64,000 nt of DNA from a virus. The position numbers were made by a program, and so were the translations under genes. Where the stretch lies: positions 1-64,000 of IMG/VR virus record IMGVR_UViG_3300029267_003762. One strand, 5' to 3'. Below are positions 48,388-58,309 of the stretch, piece after piece. The notes under the pieces were generated by a model. The model was given only the letters and a program-made list of their open reading frames with translations, searched no databases and was not told the origin of the DNA. The first letter of the stretch is position 1, and each line of letters begins with the position of its first letter.

Positions 48388-50293
48388 GGAAACTCCCGAA
48401 CGATTGATCGACCCCCACAACCCGCCCGCCAGCTTCTTCATGCCGGGCTCTCTGTCTCCTGACTTCTTGAACGAGGAGCTGTTGGATGACTTCGCCGGCG
48501 ACCCGGAACTGTCATCGCTCGACGGCGACTGGTCTGCCGAGTACGGACCTTCGATCGAGTATGAGGACCCAGGGGCCATAGCCAAGAGGATACAGGAAAA
48601 AGGCAGGGTCCAACTCTTCCCGACCGACTTCGTGCACGCCGCCTTCAAGATGCCGAAGTCAGACGGGGGTTACGAGGACTTCTCGTTCGAGGGCCGCAGG
48701 CACATCCTGAGTCCGTACAACACGCAGGCCAAGCGCGTGCTTCTGGTGTGCGCCCGTCAGACCGAGAAGTCGACGCTGCTCGGCAACTTGGCGCTCACGT
48801 ACTCGTGCCTCGTTCCGGCCTTCAAGACCTTGTACGTGTCGCCGTCGGCGATGCAGACCAAAACGTTCTCGAACGACCGCGTCAAGGAGCCGATCGAGAC
48901 GAGCCCCATCCTGCGGGCCTACACGACGCACAAGCTCAGCCAGAACATCTTCGAGAAGCAGTTCATCAACCGGTCGAAGATCACGCTTCGCTACGCGTTC
49001 CTCAACGCCGATCGTGTCCGCGGCATCCCGGCCTGGATGCTGCTGATCGACGAGATCCAGGACATCATCTCGGACAACATCCCGGTCATCGAGCACTGCC
49101 TGTCCCACGCCCCGAAAGAGTGGCGCCGGTTTGTGTACTCCGGCACCCCGAAGTCGCTCGACAACACCATCGAGTGGTACCGCGCCAACAAGTCGACTCA
49201 GGGCGAGTGGATGGTGCCGTGCGACCGCTGCGGGAGCAACGCCAAGGGGGCCGCTGGGCGCTTTTGGAACATCCTCGGCGAGAAGAACATCGGCAACAAA
49301 AGTCTGATCTGTGAGAAGTGCGGAGAGCAGCTGTACCCGATGCACGAGGACGCCCAATGGGGGCACCACGTAGCCTGGCACCCGAAGTACGCCCCGTTCG
49401 AGAGCTACCGCATCAACCAGCTCATGGTTCCGTGGAAGGACTGGGACGAGCTGCTGTACGAGTACCACAACAACCCGCGAGCGAAGTTCCTCAACGAGTC
49501 GCTCGGCATCTCCTACGACTCCGGTCTTCGGCCTCTCACGCTCGGTCAGGTCAAGAACGAGTGCAACCCGGCCATCACGATGGCGGAGAAGGAGGTCAAG
49601 AAGTACCGCCAGATCGGCCTCGTGAACCCCATCTTCATGGGCATCGACTGGGGGACCGGCGAGAACACGTATACCGTGATCACGCTCGGTACGTACGTCG
49701 ACATGAAGCTGCGGGTCTTCTATGTGCACCGCTGCACGGGCGATCTTCTCGAGCCTCCGAAGCAGCTCGCGTTCATCAAGAAGCTGGTGCAGCAGTTTCA
49801 CGTTCGGGTCATCGGCACCGACTACGGTGGCGGCTACGACCGCAACGACGACTTGATGCGGGCGTTCGGCCCCGACCGACTCGTGAAGTACCAGTACCTC
49901 CCGCGCTCTCGTCAAAAAGTCAGCTGGCAGGGCAAGCTCGGCCGGTTCATCGTGTCGCGCACCGAGGTGATGAGCGACATCTTCAACGCCATCAAGCGTC
50001 ACCAGTTCGAGTTCCCTCGATGGGAGGAGTTCCACGCCGGGGGCAACGCTCCGTACGCCGGCGACATGCTCAACATCTACAGCGAGTACGACGAGCAGCG
50101 CCACCAGATCGTCTACAAGCACGCCCCCGACAAGCCGGACGACACTTTCCACTCACTTCTGTACATGACGCTCGGTTCGATGCTCATTCGGCCAAGGCCG
50201 GACATCGTCACGCCTAGAAAAGAAGTTTCTGGCGAAGGAAGGGGGCACCCGATGTTCGATGGGGACTATGATGGGACAGTAGATCAGGATTGA
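48386..50293 (+). CDS. terL: Terminase large subunit, GpA-like
   Basis: The 635-residue ATPase/nuclease packages phage DNA. Visible are a Walker A variant ARQTEKST (residues 123-130), Walker B MLLIDE (218-223), a zinc insertion with C279/C282 and C309/C312, and the nuclease motif GIDWGTG with D421, followed by GTDYGGGYD near 477. This is the layout of the GpA-type terminase family. The ATG at 48386 is preferred over a GTG at 48371 by start overlap with the divergent gene, although the latter cannot be excluded. It opens the morphogenesis region. Confidence 0.9.
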   Translation: METPERLIDPHNPPASFFMPGSLSPDFLNEELLDDFAGDPELSSLDGDWSAEYGPSIEYEDPGAIAKRIQEKGRVQLFPTDFVHAAFKMPKSDGGYEDFSFEGRRHILSPYNTQAKRVLLVCARQTEKSTLLGNLALTYSCLVPAFKTLYVSPSAMQTKTFSNDRVKEPIETSPILRAYTTHKLSQNIFEKQFINRSKITLRYAFLNADRVRGIPAWMLLIDEIQDIISDNIPVIEHCLSHAPKEWRRFVYSGTPKSLDNTIEWYRANKSTQGEWMVPCDRCGSNAKGAAGRFWNILGEKNIGNKSLICEKCGEQLYPMHEDAQWGHHVAWHPKYAPFESYRINQLMVPWKDWDELLYEYHNNPRAKFLNESLGISYDSGLRPLTLGQVKNECNPAITMAEKEVKKYRQIGLVNPIFMGIDWGTGENTYTVITLGTYVDMKLRVFYVHRCTGDLLEPPKQLAFIKKLVQQFHVRVIGTDYGGGYDRNDDLMRAFGPDRLVKYQYLPRSRQKVSWQGKLGRFIVSRTEVMSDIFNAIKRHQFEFPRWEEFHAGGNAPYAGDMLNIYSEYDEQRHQIVYKHAPDKPDDTFHSLLYMTLGSMLIRPRPDIVTPRKEVSGEGRGHPMFDGDYDGTVDQD

Positions 50294-50966
50294 GCAGGAG
50301 CATGGTGGACATGATGCGGGAGTCCAGCCCGGCGTCGGCAGGCCCCCGCGCATCTCCACCGAGCTCGTACAGTAGGACGGTCGCCTTGAGCGCCGTGCGG
50401 GCGCGCAGGATCAACGGGCGCAGGTAGAGCTGGTGTGCCGGCAGGTGTGCCTGCAGGTGCCGGCTCAGGTTCATGAGTGAGGCCCACGGCCGCGCGTTCG
50501 TGAGCGGCTCGGCCCGTCTGAAAAAGGCCTGGTCGATGTTCATGAACACCCGGCACCACCGAATGACCTCGGTGGCATCCAAGGGCAGCTCGTCGACGTC
50601 CGAGTTCGCCTTGTGGATCAACGCCAACATGGGTTGGCGTTCGGTTGGGATCTCGTACGGCACCATGCCGATGACGAAGGAGACGTTGCGCACTTCGTCT
50701 TCCAGCTGCGCGATCTTGGCTTTGAGCAGGGACACGTCGTCGGCAAGCGCGCCGCTCCTTCTGTACCTCTGCTTCTCCCTCTCTTCTTTTAGCTTCTTGA
50801 TGTCCTCGACGTGGAAGACGTACTTCGCTCGGCTGCCTGGGAAGAGCTTCTTGTACTCTTCGATTGGTACTTTTCTTAGTACCCCTTCTTCCGCCATGCG
50901 CGACAGAAGAGAGTACCGACAGCCGAGCAGTCGAGCCGCTTTGTACGCCGTGATGACCTTGTCCAT
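50214..50966 (-). CDS. MerR/excisionase-like HTH protein, antisense end on terL
   Basis: The 250-residue protein starts at 50966. Its first 70 residues are like a MerR/excisionase HTH (AARLLGCRYSLLSRMAEEGVL ... FHVEDIKKLKEERE), then a long helical region. The gene's last 80 bases lie antisense to the end of terL. It may regulate the structural operon, since it is divergent from the gene at 51020. The target is unknown. Confidence 0.6.
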   Translation of the reverse strand: MDKVITAYKAARLLGCRYSLLSRMAEEGVLRKVPIEEYKKLFPGSRAKYVFHVEDIKKLKEEREKQRYRRSGALADDVSLLKAKIAQLEDEVRNVSFVIGMVPYEIPTERQPMLALIHKANSDVDELPLDATEVIRWCRVFMNIDQAFFRRAEPLTNARPWASLMNLSRHLQAHLPAHQLYLRPLILRARTALKATVLLYELGGDARGPADAGLDSRIMSTMLLLNPDLLSHHSPHRTSGAPFLRQKLLF

Positions 50967-51019
50967 GACTTTCCCTTCGCGACAGAAGCGTGGTACTACT
51001 TGGCGAACAGGAGTGGTCC

Positions 51020-52288
51020 ATGAGTGAGCTGCATCGTCAAGGTATCTTTCAACAGAGGCACGCGCGGCCCGTCAGTGGAGAAGACCTGGAGGTGCTTGGG
51101 AAGCAGGCTTCTGCTTGTTGGTACGAGAGGAAAGACAGTGGATGCGGCCCCTCGACTCTTGGTGAGGCGGTAGTCGAGACGGTGAAGAAGGCAGGGCTCA
51201 GCCCCGAGCAGGTTCGCCGTGTGGTGGAGTTCGCCAACACCGACGCCTTCCTCCGGGAGTTCCACAAGCTGTCGAGCGGCCACAAGTACGTGGACTTCGG
51301 CGGGGGCGTGCTCGCCGACCCTTCCGACGTGCTTCGGGACCTGAACGACGGGGGCGGGGGGACGGTGTTCGACGCCGGCACCGGCGACTACGACCAGCCT
51401 CCGGAGGAGAAGCAGGCAAGCCTTGGGTTCGGCGGTTGGGACACGAGTGAGGGCGCCATCGCTGGTATGTTCGGCGCCGACCCGTCTCCGTACGAGTTCG
51501 AGGAGCCCCTCCGGCCGTTCTGGGACGCGCGCGACAAGCTCGCGGGCATGCACGCCCATGTGAGCTCCGAGCTCAGTTCCACCGAGGTGCTGTACGACAG
51601 CATCGCCCGCGAGCTCGAGCACCAGACCAAGCAGGCCGCGCTCGAGGGCACGAGCCTCGGTCAGGTCGTTCAAGCTTGGTCGTCGATTACGGACAACCCC
51701 GCGTTCATCAAGGCCGCCTTCGAGCGCATCACCCCCGGCCTGGTCGAGGACGAGGTCTTTCCGTCGTACGACGCCGTCGGCGCCTCGATCGAGAAGGTCG
51801 GCGCGGCGCGGGTCGCCAACCCGCACCATCCGCTGGTCGAGACATTCCACGAGTACTGCGACGCGCTCGTGAAGATCGCTGAGCTGCGCTACCAACAGCA
51901 GGGCCTCGGCATCAAGTTGGCGCAGCTCGAGGAAGGCCTCAAGACCGCGAACATCGGCAAGCTCGTTGAGATGGCGGGTAAGGGGATGAGCGCGGTCGGC
52001 AAGGCCAGCAAGAAGGGCCGGGAGTTCGTCGAGCGGACGACACAGAGCCCGGCCTTGGGCGCCGCCACGGAGTGGGGAATCAAGGGCGCTCCTGTTGCCG
52101 CTGGTCTTCTCGGTGCCAAAGCTCTATCCGATCAGGTATCCACCAGCTACCCGCTCCAGGCGTCGCTCCCGTACTTGCCTGGGTCTCAGCAGTACAAGGC
52201 GCGGATCGCCAGGCGGCAGCAGGAGAACAATCCCGAGTACCGCGCCATGATGGCCGCGCAGGGAATGCCCATGGGAGGCTTGTTCTGA
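51020..52288 (+). CDS. Virion morphogenesis protein (putative)
   Basis: The 422-residue protein starts at ATG 51020 after AACAGGAGTGGTCC. The composition is helical with short ϕxKxA elements (LGKQASACW, EEKQASLGF, TKQAALEG) and a C-terminal segment rich in Ala/Gly. Position immediately downstream of terL and before the capsid protease suggests a portal/neck or internal protein. The exact role is unknown. The stop overlaps the next start (TGATG). Confidence 0.55.
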   Translation: MSELHRQGIFQQRHARPVSGEDLEVLGKQASACWYERKDSGCGPSTLGEAVVETVKKAGLSPEQVRRVVEFANTDAFLREFHKLSSGHKYVDFGGGVLADPSDVLRDLNDGGGGTVFDAGTGDYDQPPEEKQASLGFGGWDTSEGAIAGMFGADPSPYEFEEPLRPFWDARDKLAGMHAHVSSELSSTEVLYDSIARELEHQTKQAALEGTSLGQVVQAWSSITDNPAFIKAAFERITPGLVEDEVFPSYDAVGASIEKVGAARVANPHHPLVETFHEYCDALVKIAELRYQQQGLGIKLAQLEEGLKTANIGKLVEMAGKGMSAVGKASKKGREFVERTTQSPALGAATEWGIKGAPVAAGLLGAKALSDQVSTSYPLQASLPYLPGSQQYKARIARRQQENNPEYRAMMAAQGMPMGGLF

Positions 52289-52944
52289 TGGACCCCATCA
52301 AAGACTTCGTCAAGTTCGCCTTTGACCAGGGTATGGGCAAGGAGGCGGTGCCGGCTTGGATGAGCAGCCCGGCCGCGAAGGCCGTCGGCACGGCCGCGGG
52401 CATCGCCTTGGCCGCCCCGATCGCCGGTGCCGCTGTCGGAGGTATCGGGGATCTGGCGGGCATGGCCTACAACGCCGTCACCAAGAAGCGCGACTTCAAC
52501 CAGATGCTCGAGTTCAATCAGGACCTGCGGCAGATGCACAAGCAGGACCCGAAGATGGTCAACGCCGCGTTCTCGACGCTGCGTCGGATCAACCCGAAGT
52601 ACTCCAGGGACCCGCTCGTCGCCGGCGCGTTCGTGCGCAACCTCAACGAGGCCCCAGAAGGCGCATTCAATGCGGCGAACACGGCGGCAAGTGCTCGGAT
52701 GCCCGAGACCATGCTGCAACAGGGCTACATGGGCAACATCGGTAAGGGCACGGAGATGGGCATGAAGCACCTGACCGATGTGCCCAGAGATGACCCGACG
52801 CAGGACTACGCGCGGAAGATGCAGCTCGCCAGGGAGCAACGTCGGATGCAGATCGAGACGGATCCGAGGGCCTACAGAGGTCGCGGGGTAGGTAACGTGT
52901 CGATGAAACCGGAGTACAGCCACGCCCTGGGACGTCTTGGATGA
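52288..52944 (+). CDS. Small virion protein with Gly/Ala membrane segment
   Basis: The 218-residue product contains a hydrophobic Gly/Ala zipper (about residues 33-58, AAGIALAAPIAGAAVGGIGD) of the kind repeated in several proteins of this window, a MGKEAVPAWM element and a basic C-terminal part. It may be a packaged membrane-interacting protein. It overlaps both neighbours by 1-4 bases. Confidence 0.6.
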   Translation: MDPIKDFVKFAFDQGMGKEAVPAWMSSPAAKAVGTAAGIALAAPIAGAAVGGIGDLAGMAYNAVTKKRDFNQMLEFNQDLRQMHKQDPKMVNAAFSTLRRINPKYSRDPLVAGAFVRNLNEAPEGAFNAANTAASARMPETMLQQGYMGNIGKGTEMGMKHLTDVPRDDPTQDYARKMQLAREQRRMQIETDPRAYRGRGVGNVSMKPEYSHALGRLG

Positions 52945-55835
52945 TCAAGGCAGCCTTCTTCCCCGGCATCGATAAGCACGGGCAACACGTCTTTCCTCTG
53001 CACAACACGAGGACGGACGCGCTGTTCGAGAAGATCGCTGCGCCGACGTTGCTGCCCGACGTGCTGGACTACATCGACCAGCTGACCCCGCAGAACAACT
53101 CGCAGTACGCGCTGCTCAACGCCATGGCGGCGGGCGAGTACTTCGGGTCCAACATCAACGGCGACTGGTTCCCTGAAGAGGCGCTCATCCACAAGCCGGA
53201 CACGTGGACCGGCGTTCCCGAGTTCGATCGCGTCCTCGCGCAGAGCTGGCCGTACGGCTTCCCGACGTTCTACAACGCCGGCGTCTTCGCCCACCATCGC
53301 AACAAGGACATGACCAAGTCGTTCGGTGCCGTCGAGCTCGCCTCGTGGCACCCGGACATGAAGCGCGTCGAGCTCGTCATTCGGCTCGACAAGGAGCCGT
53401 GCTACCGCTTTGGTGGCACCGGTCTTTGGGACAAGCTCGCGGCCGGGCAGATGTTCGACGTGAGCATGGGCTGCAAGGTCCCGTTCGACACTTGTTTTCC
53501 TGCGGGCACGCTGGTGCGCACGGAGCTGGGCAACAAGCCCATCGAGCAGGTTGTCGTCGGGGAGTGCGTACTGGCTGATGGCGGGCAGTACCTGCCCGTC
53601 ACTGCTGTGATGAAGAGATCAGCCGACGACTTGCTGAGGATCGTCGCATCCGGCTTGCCCGCGATCACTCCAACCAGCAACCACCCGTTTCTCATAGTAC
53701 GGCGCGAGGAGGTGCGTGCCTGCAAGGGCACGGCAAACGGGCGTCGTTGTCGACACTCCCCCGACAAGAACTACGCGCGGCTTTGCCAGAGATGTGGTGC
53801 GGAGCTGCACTTCCGGATGACCTGGGCGGCTGCGGCCGACGTACGTCCGGGCGACTACATGGTGGTGCCCGCCCAACCGTCGCCCAGCCGTGTCGATGTG
53901 CCGCTGCCGCGCGCACGGATGCTCGGTTACTACTTGGGGGACGGGTACATCATCAAGCAGCGCACCGGCAAGAAGAAGGATGGCGAGTACCGCGACATGG
54001 GCGTGGGCTTTTCCGTGGGCTCCTCGGAAGAAGAGCATCTACGCCGTCTGCTTTTGACACTGGCAGAGGCCGGGCTACAGAACGAGCCATGCGTGTACGA
54101 TGCGGGATGCAGCCGGAAGGCGCGCATCGTTTCTGTGTACGACCAGGAAGCGGCTGCATGGTTGCAGGAAGTGGGCGGCCGTGGAGGCCGCGGTAAGCGT
54201 CTGGACGAGCAGGTGTTCGACTGGCCGCTGGAAGCCAAGCTCGAACTCGTAGGCGCCTACATCGACACGGACGGCTCGTTTGACGAGGACAAAGGGCAGG
54301 TTCGTATCGCGTCGGTAAACCGCGGGCTGCTCTTGGACGTGCAGCGGCTACTTCTGCAGGAACGTATCACCGCAACCGTGTGCTATGCGGGGAGTGGGTC
54401 CGGCTACGAAAACAGCGATGCTTGCTGGTACTTGGTACTGGCTGCGGCACAGGCGCAGAAGTTTCTAGGTAGGTCAACCAAGGTCAAGCCCCGAGAAGTG
54501 GGCTGGGAGTCGCCGAAGTCGTTGTTCTGGGAGGGGTACTGGCTGACGCCGGTGACGTCCATTGAAGAGCTGGACGGCGAGCAGGAGGTCTACAACCTGT
54601 CGGTTGAGAAGATGGAGCAGTACGTCGCCGAAGGACGAGTCGTCCACAACTGCTCCATCTGCCTAGACTGGCCGCTGTACCGGGAAGCCCAGGCGACGTT
54701 CGACCCCGGGGTCCACAAGCACCCCGGTCAGGCCGTCCTCGAGTTCCATCGCAAGCTCATTGCCCAGCGCGGGCAGGGCATCCGAGGTCTGGCGATCACA
54801 CGCAAGGACTACTGCGTGCACGCCAAGACCATGATGAACCGGATCTTCCCGGATGGGCGCAGGGTGTTCGTGTACAACGACTACCCTCGCTTCTTCGACA
54901 TCTCGGGCGTGTTCATCGGCGCGGACAAGACCGCCAAGGCCATGCTCAAGATCGCGGAGGCGGCGGAGCGCAGCTACCACTTCTTCTGGTCTCGTCCGTC
55001 GGCGGAAGTAGCCGAGGACCTGGGGTACACAGAGGGGTGGTCGGAGAAGGCCGCGGCTGCCGTGCTCACGCCCCAGCAGCTCGCCGACGATCTACTCAAG
55101 CAAGCCTTCATGGGCAAGGGTGCCAAGCTCAAGCGCGCCGAGATCACCAAGGACGTCGTGCCCTCACAGTTCGCCGCGTCGGCGGTCCCTCTCTTGACCC
55201 ACAGGGAGCCGTCGCTGTCGAACGACCTTTTGGACCGGCTGGCGAAGAAGCCGATGCGGGACGTTCTATCTACCTCCGGCGGGCTGGGCATGGTGATGCG
55301 CCCTCGGGAGTTCCAGCGGCTCATGCTGTCCCGGCTCGGACTCGGAAGAGAAGCCGATGACCTGGACCGCCGCAACATTGTTTTTCCACGAGTCGAAGAA
55401 GAGGAAGAAGTAGGGCTGTCGAAAGAGCGATTCAGCCCACTGATAGCCAAACTGCTTCAACCCTTCTTTGACTCGCGCTCTTCTTTCGGTCCTGCAGTAG
55501 AGAAGAGGGTGACCATCATCATGGTCGGGGACCGCGGTGGAAAGAATAGACCCGCTTCCCAACTCTCCCCTCTTCTGCATAAGATAGGAGCCGCGTACAA
55601 CGGGTACAGGAAGTCGCTCATGCAATTCGTCCCAGAAGCAGTTGAAGTCGGTCAACAGACCGGAGCTCCTGAAGAGCTGCACAAGTGCGCGTCCGCACCC
55701 GTTGAACAACTTTTCACCCCGCTCTCGGTGGCGTACGTCAAGAACGCCTTTTGGGACGAGGTGGGTATCAACCAGGCACAGGCCACAACGGTCGGCGTGG
55801 AGAGGGACTACCCTCGAGGAACACGTGTGCTTTGA
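52941..55835 (+). CDS. Capsid maturation-protease-like protein, interrupted by an intein
   Basis: The precursor (964 residues) splits into an N-extein (1-184), an intein (185-570) and a C-extein (571-964), so the mature product is about 578 residues. The extein has NINGDWFPEEAL, HPDMKRVELVIRLDK and VSMGCKVPFDT-CSICLDW, a layout found in phage prohead/maturation-type proteins and shared in part with the gene at 33569. The intein sits in the cysteine pair of that segment. The function is inferred from context (between head genes and the major capsid protein). Confidence 0.6.
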   Translation: MIKAAFFPGIDKHGQHVFPLHNTRTDALFEKIAAPTLLPDVLDYIDQLTPQNNSQYALLNAMAAGEYFGSNINGDWFPEEALIHKPDTWTGVPEFDRVLAQSWPYGFPTFYNAGVFAHHRNKDMTKSFGAVELASWHPDMKRVELVIRLDKEPCYRFGGTGLWDKLAAGQMFDVSMGCKVPFDTCFPAGTLVRTELGNKPIEQVVVGECVLADGGQYLPVTAVMKRSADDLLRIVASGLPAITPTSNHPFLIVRREEVRACKGTANGRRCRHSPDKNYARLCQRCGAELHFRMTWAAAADVRPGDYMVVPAQPSPSRVDVPLPRARMLGYYLGDGYIIKQRTGKKKDGEYRDMGVGFSVGSSEEEHLRRLLLTLAEAGLQNEPCVYDAGCSRKARIVSVYDQEAAAWLQEVGGRGGRGKRLDEQVFDWPLEAKLELVGAYIDTDGSFDEDKGQVRIASVNRGLLLDVQRLLLQERITATVCYAGSGSGYENSDACWYLVLAAAQAQKFLGRSTKVKPREVGWESPKSLFWEGYWLTPVTSIEELDGEQEVYNLSVEKMEQYVAEGRVVHNCSICLDWPLYREAQATFDPGVHKHPGQAVLEFHRKLIAQRGQGIRGLAITRKDYCVHAKTMMNRIFPDGRRVFVYNDYPRFFDISGVFIGADKTAKAMLKIAEAAERSYHFFWSRPSAEVAEDLGYTEGWSEKAAAAVLTPQQLADDLLKQAFMGKGAKLKRAEITKDVVPSQFAASAVPLLTHREPSLSNDLLDRLAKKPMRDVLSTSGGLGMVMRPREFQRLMLSRLGLGREADDLDRRNIVFPRVEEEEEVGLSKERFSPLIAKLLQPFFDSRSSFGPAVEKRVTIIMVGDRGGKNRPASQLSPLLHKIGAAYNGYRKSLMQFVPEAVEVGQQTGAPEELHKCASAPVEQLFTPLSVAYVKNAFWDEVGINQAQATTVGVERDYPRGTRVL
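53493..54650 (+). mobile_element. Intein with LAGLIDADG endonuclease (in the maturation protein)
   Basis: It starts with Cys (CFPAGTLVRTELGNKP) and ends VVHN before Cys, with a block-B element TPTSNHPF and two LAGLIDADG-like motifs (LGYYLGDGY; LVGAYIDTDGSF). An internal CQRCG pair suggests a zinc finger. All splicing residues are canonical, so it should be an active intein. Confidence 0.88.
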
Positions 55836-55861
55836 TTCGAATCCAGTGAAGGAGTGAAGAC

Positions 55862-56743
55862 ATGAACGAGTTCCTCGCACAGTACTTCGGTACGAACGCC
55901 ACCCCGGACATGATCGAAGAGCAGACGAAGCAGGCCGAGGCCGAGACCTTCGTCCAGCTCGCCAAGGAGGCCGGGGTGCCCCTGCACCAGATGACCGACG
56001 CGCAGATCGCCGAGCTCTACGAGCACGTCATGGGCAAGACCGCCTCTGACGACGGCGATGAGGACGACGAAGAGGAGAAGAAGCGCAAGGCGGCCGAGGA
56101 GTACGCGTCCAAGAAGGAATCCCACGTCAAGTTCGCCGAGGCCACCGAGATGGGTCAGATCATGGCCCACAGCTTCTGGAACGAGCTCGGTGAGATCGAG
56201 AAAGAAGCCGGGCGCGGCAGCGAGTTCCTCAACAAGGCCAAGGGCAAGGCCATGCGCATTGGCGGAACTGCGGCAGGCTACGGGGCTGAGGCTCTTTCTG
56301 CCCTTACCGGAAGCACCGGACGCAGCAAGGCCAAGCTCCTCAAGGAGCTCAAGGGTCGCACTGGCCACGTTCCGGGCGGCGCGAAGATCGAGAAGAACCT
56401 CGCCAAGGAGATCGCGGCCCACAAGGCCCGTTCTCTCAAGGCTCGCCTTGCCGCTGGAGGCGGCGCTGCGGCCCTCGGCGGCACGGGTTACGCTCTCGCC
56501 GGTCGCGAGAAGGATTCGGCGGCGGCGCTCAACGAGCTCGCTCTCGAGCTTGCCGTCGAGAAGTGCGCGTCCGCCGGCTGGGATGCTGATGAGGCGTCGA
56601 CGCGCATCGTTTCCGCCATCAACCTCGATCTCGTCGACGAGGACAACACCAAGATCGCGTATGCGAACGACGTCGACGGCGCCGTCGAGATTCGTTCGTT
56701 GGAGCTCATCGAAGCGGCCGGCTACCCGGTCACGTGGGAGTAA
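55862..56743 (+). CDS. Virion protein with glycine-rich segment (scaffold/internal)
   Basis: The 293-residue protein follows GAAGGAGTGAAGAC. An acidic helical first part (EEQTKQAEAETFVQLAKEAG, then DDGDEDDEEEKKRK) is followed by a basic region and a Gly/Ala zipper (about 190-215, AAGGGAAALGGTGYALAG). ϕxKxA motifs occur (MGKTASDD, EIEKEAGRG). Acidic/basic balance and head-cluster position fit an internal or scaffold protein. Confidence 0.55.
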   Translation: MNEFLAQYFGTNATPDMIEEQTKQAEAETFVQLAKEAGVPLHQMTDAQIAELYEHVMGKTASDDGDEDDEEEKKRKAAEEYASKKESHVKFAEATEMGQIMAHSFWNELGEIEKEAGRGSEFLNKAKGKAMRIGGTAAGYGAEALSALTGSTGRSKAKLLKELKGRTGHVPGGAKIEKNLAKEIAAHKARSLKARLAAGGGAAALGGTGYALAGREKDSAAALNELALELAVEKCASAGWDADEASTRIVSAINLDLVDEDNTKIAYANDVDGAVEIRSLELIEAAGYPVTWE

Positions 56744-56766
56744 GGGCGAGCCCTTAGGAACACCCA

Positions 56767-58308
56767 ATGGCAGCGACAGGAGTAGGCATGGTCAACAACC
56801 CGGAAGGCACCGCTCAGGTGGCGCCGACCGCGACCATGTCTCCCCTGCCTGCAGTTCAAGTACCGACCACACCTGCTCCCAAGCTGACGGCTGATCTCAG
56901 CAAGAAGCCGGGGAGCGCGCAGGTCGGGGCTCGAACCAACTACTCCCGAGTGAACACCGGTGCCCCGATGGCCTCTGATGCAGGAGAGAGTTCTCAGAAG
57001 TCACTTCAGCCGAAGATGGCCGGGGCGTTTTTCAAGTCGCAAAGTGAGGTTCCTATGACACACGCAGCTGCACGTCCGACGCTTCAGCAGATGTTGAAGC
57101 ACGCGATGGCAGGGGCAACGTCTGCGATCGACTCTGGTCAGATCGCTGCCGCGGCTCGTTCGCAGCTCGAGGTCGGAGGGAACCGGAAGGAGGCGAGCGC
57201 GCCTCCGGAGGGCCAGCCGATCTCACGAGAGTACGCGCACAAGCTCGCCTCTGCTGTCGACTACTACGCCGAAGTGACGTTCGGTAAGGTAGCGCAGGAC
57301 GCACCCACGTCGCCGGGTCACGGACCTGGCGCACTCGACGTCACCGAGTCCATGGATGGCCCGCCCATCAGTGAGGACTCTGGGCAGGCGACGTCGGGCA
57401 ACCAACCGCCCATGAACCCAGGCACCGGCAAGGTGGCTCCCAATGCCGTCGATGCCGCTACCGCCCTGGACAACGATGCAGACCACCGGCCTGGCGCCGA
57501 CGCGGAGAAGTCCTGGTCTCCTGACGGGGACAGCACTCGCTTCTCGAAGGTCTCGCAGATCGAGCGCATTCGGAAACTCGCCGCTGGGCGCGTCGTCGAT
57601 GAGCAGAGGCAGCAGGCCATGGGACGCATCATGGCCACCGCCGAGGAAAAGCTCGATCGAGACCGCGCACGGGCGGGAGAGAAGTCCTACGTCCCCTTTG
57701 AGGGCAAGAAGGGTCGCAACGCTCCGAAGCCCTCCGCTGCTCCGAAGCCCTCCGCTCCGAAGCCGTCGGCCGCCCCCAAGGTCAAGCCGTCGGATGTGAG
57801 GAAGGGCGTGGGCATCGTCGAGCGTATCCGCAACATGAGCGGACGCAACAAGGCGCTTGCTGGGGCCGCTCTCGGACTCGGTACTCTTGGGGCCGGGTAC
57901 GGGGCGTACCGGGCTCTTTCGGGCAAAGAGAAGGCCGCGTCTTCGCAGATCGGTCTCATCCGCAAGCTCGCGGAAGACGCGATCAACCCTGCGCACATCA
58001 CGGCTGCGCACAACGCTCCCGAGCCCCAGACGCTCGAGGCGTCCGACCCCGGGCCGTCCGGGGAGAACAAGGGGATGCTTCCGACCACTCCTGAGGGCGT
58101 CGCAGACGCCACCAAGCGGTCGGTCAAGGCCCCCTTCGTGAAGAAGGACATGCCGGACTACGTCGACGAGCCTGCTTTCTCGGCGCCTCACGACAAGGTC
58201 TTGCAGAACGCCTTCGCCAAGACGGACGAGTCCGGTGCGAAGATCTCTTCGATCGACGCGACCTCGGCCGCCCGCGCGCTCTTCAACCGACTGGCAGAGG
58301 AGGCCTGA
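56767..58308 (+). CDS. Virion protein with repeated KxA motifs and Gly zipper
   Basis: The 513-residue product carries repeated short elements (FGKVAQDAP, TGKVAPNAV, FSKVSQIERIRKLAAG, IRKLAEDAIN), Pro/Lys tracts and a Gly/Ala zipper (about 359-390, ALAGAALGLGTLGAGYGAYR). An ATG ten codons further in is also possible. It probably belongs to the same class of packaged proteins as its neighbours. Confidence 0.55.
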   Translation: MAATGVGMVNNPEGTAQVAPTATMSPLPAVQVPTTPAPKLTADLSKKPGSAQVGARTNYSRVNTGAPMASDAGESSQKSLQPKMAGAFFKSQSEVPMTHAAARPTLQQMLKHAMAGATSAIDSGQIAAAARSQLEVGGNRKEASAPPEGQPISREYAHKLASAVDYYAEVTFGKVAQDAPTSPGHGPGALDVTESMDGPPISEDSGQATSGNQPPMNPGTGKVAPNAVDAATALDNDADHRPGADAEKSWSPDGDSTRFSKVSQIERIRKLAAGRVVDEQRQQAMGRIMATAEEKLDRDRARAGEKSYVPFEGKKGRNAPKPSAAPKPSAPKPSAAPKVKPSDVRKGVGIVERIRNMSGRNKALAGAALGLGTLGAGYGAYRALSGKEKAASSQIGLIRKLAEDAINPAHITAAHNAPEPQTLEASDPGPSGENKGMLPTTPEGVADATKRSVKAPFVKKDMPDYVDEPAFSAPHDKVLQNAFAKTDESGAKISSIDATSAARALFNRLAEEA

Positions 58309-58309
58309 C

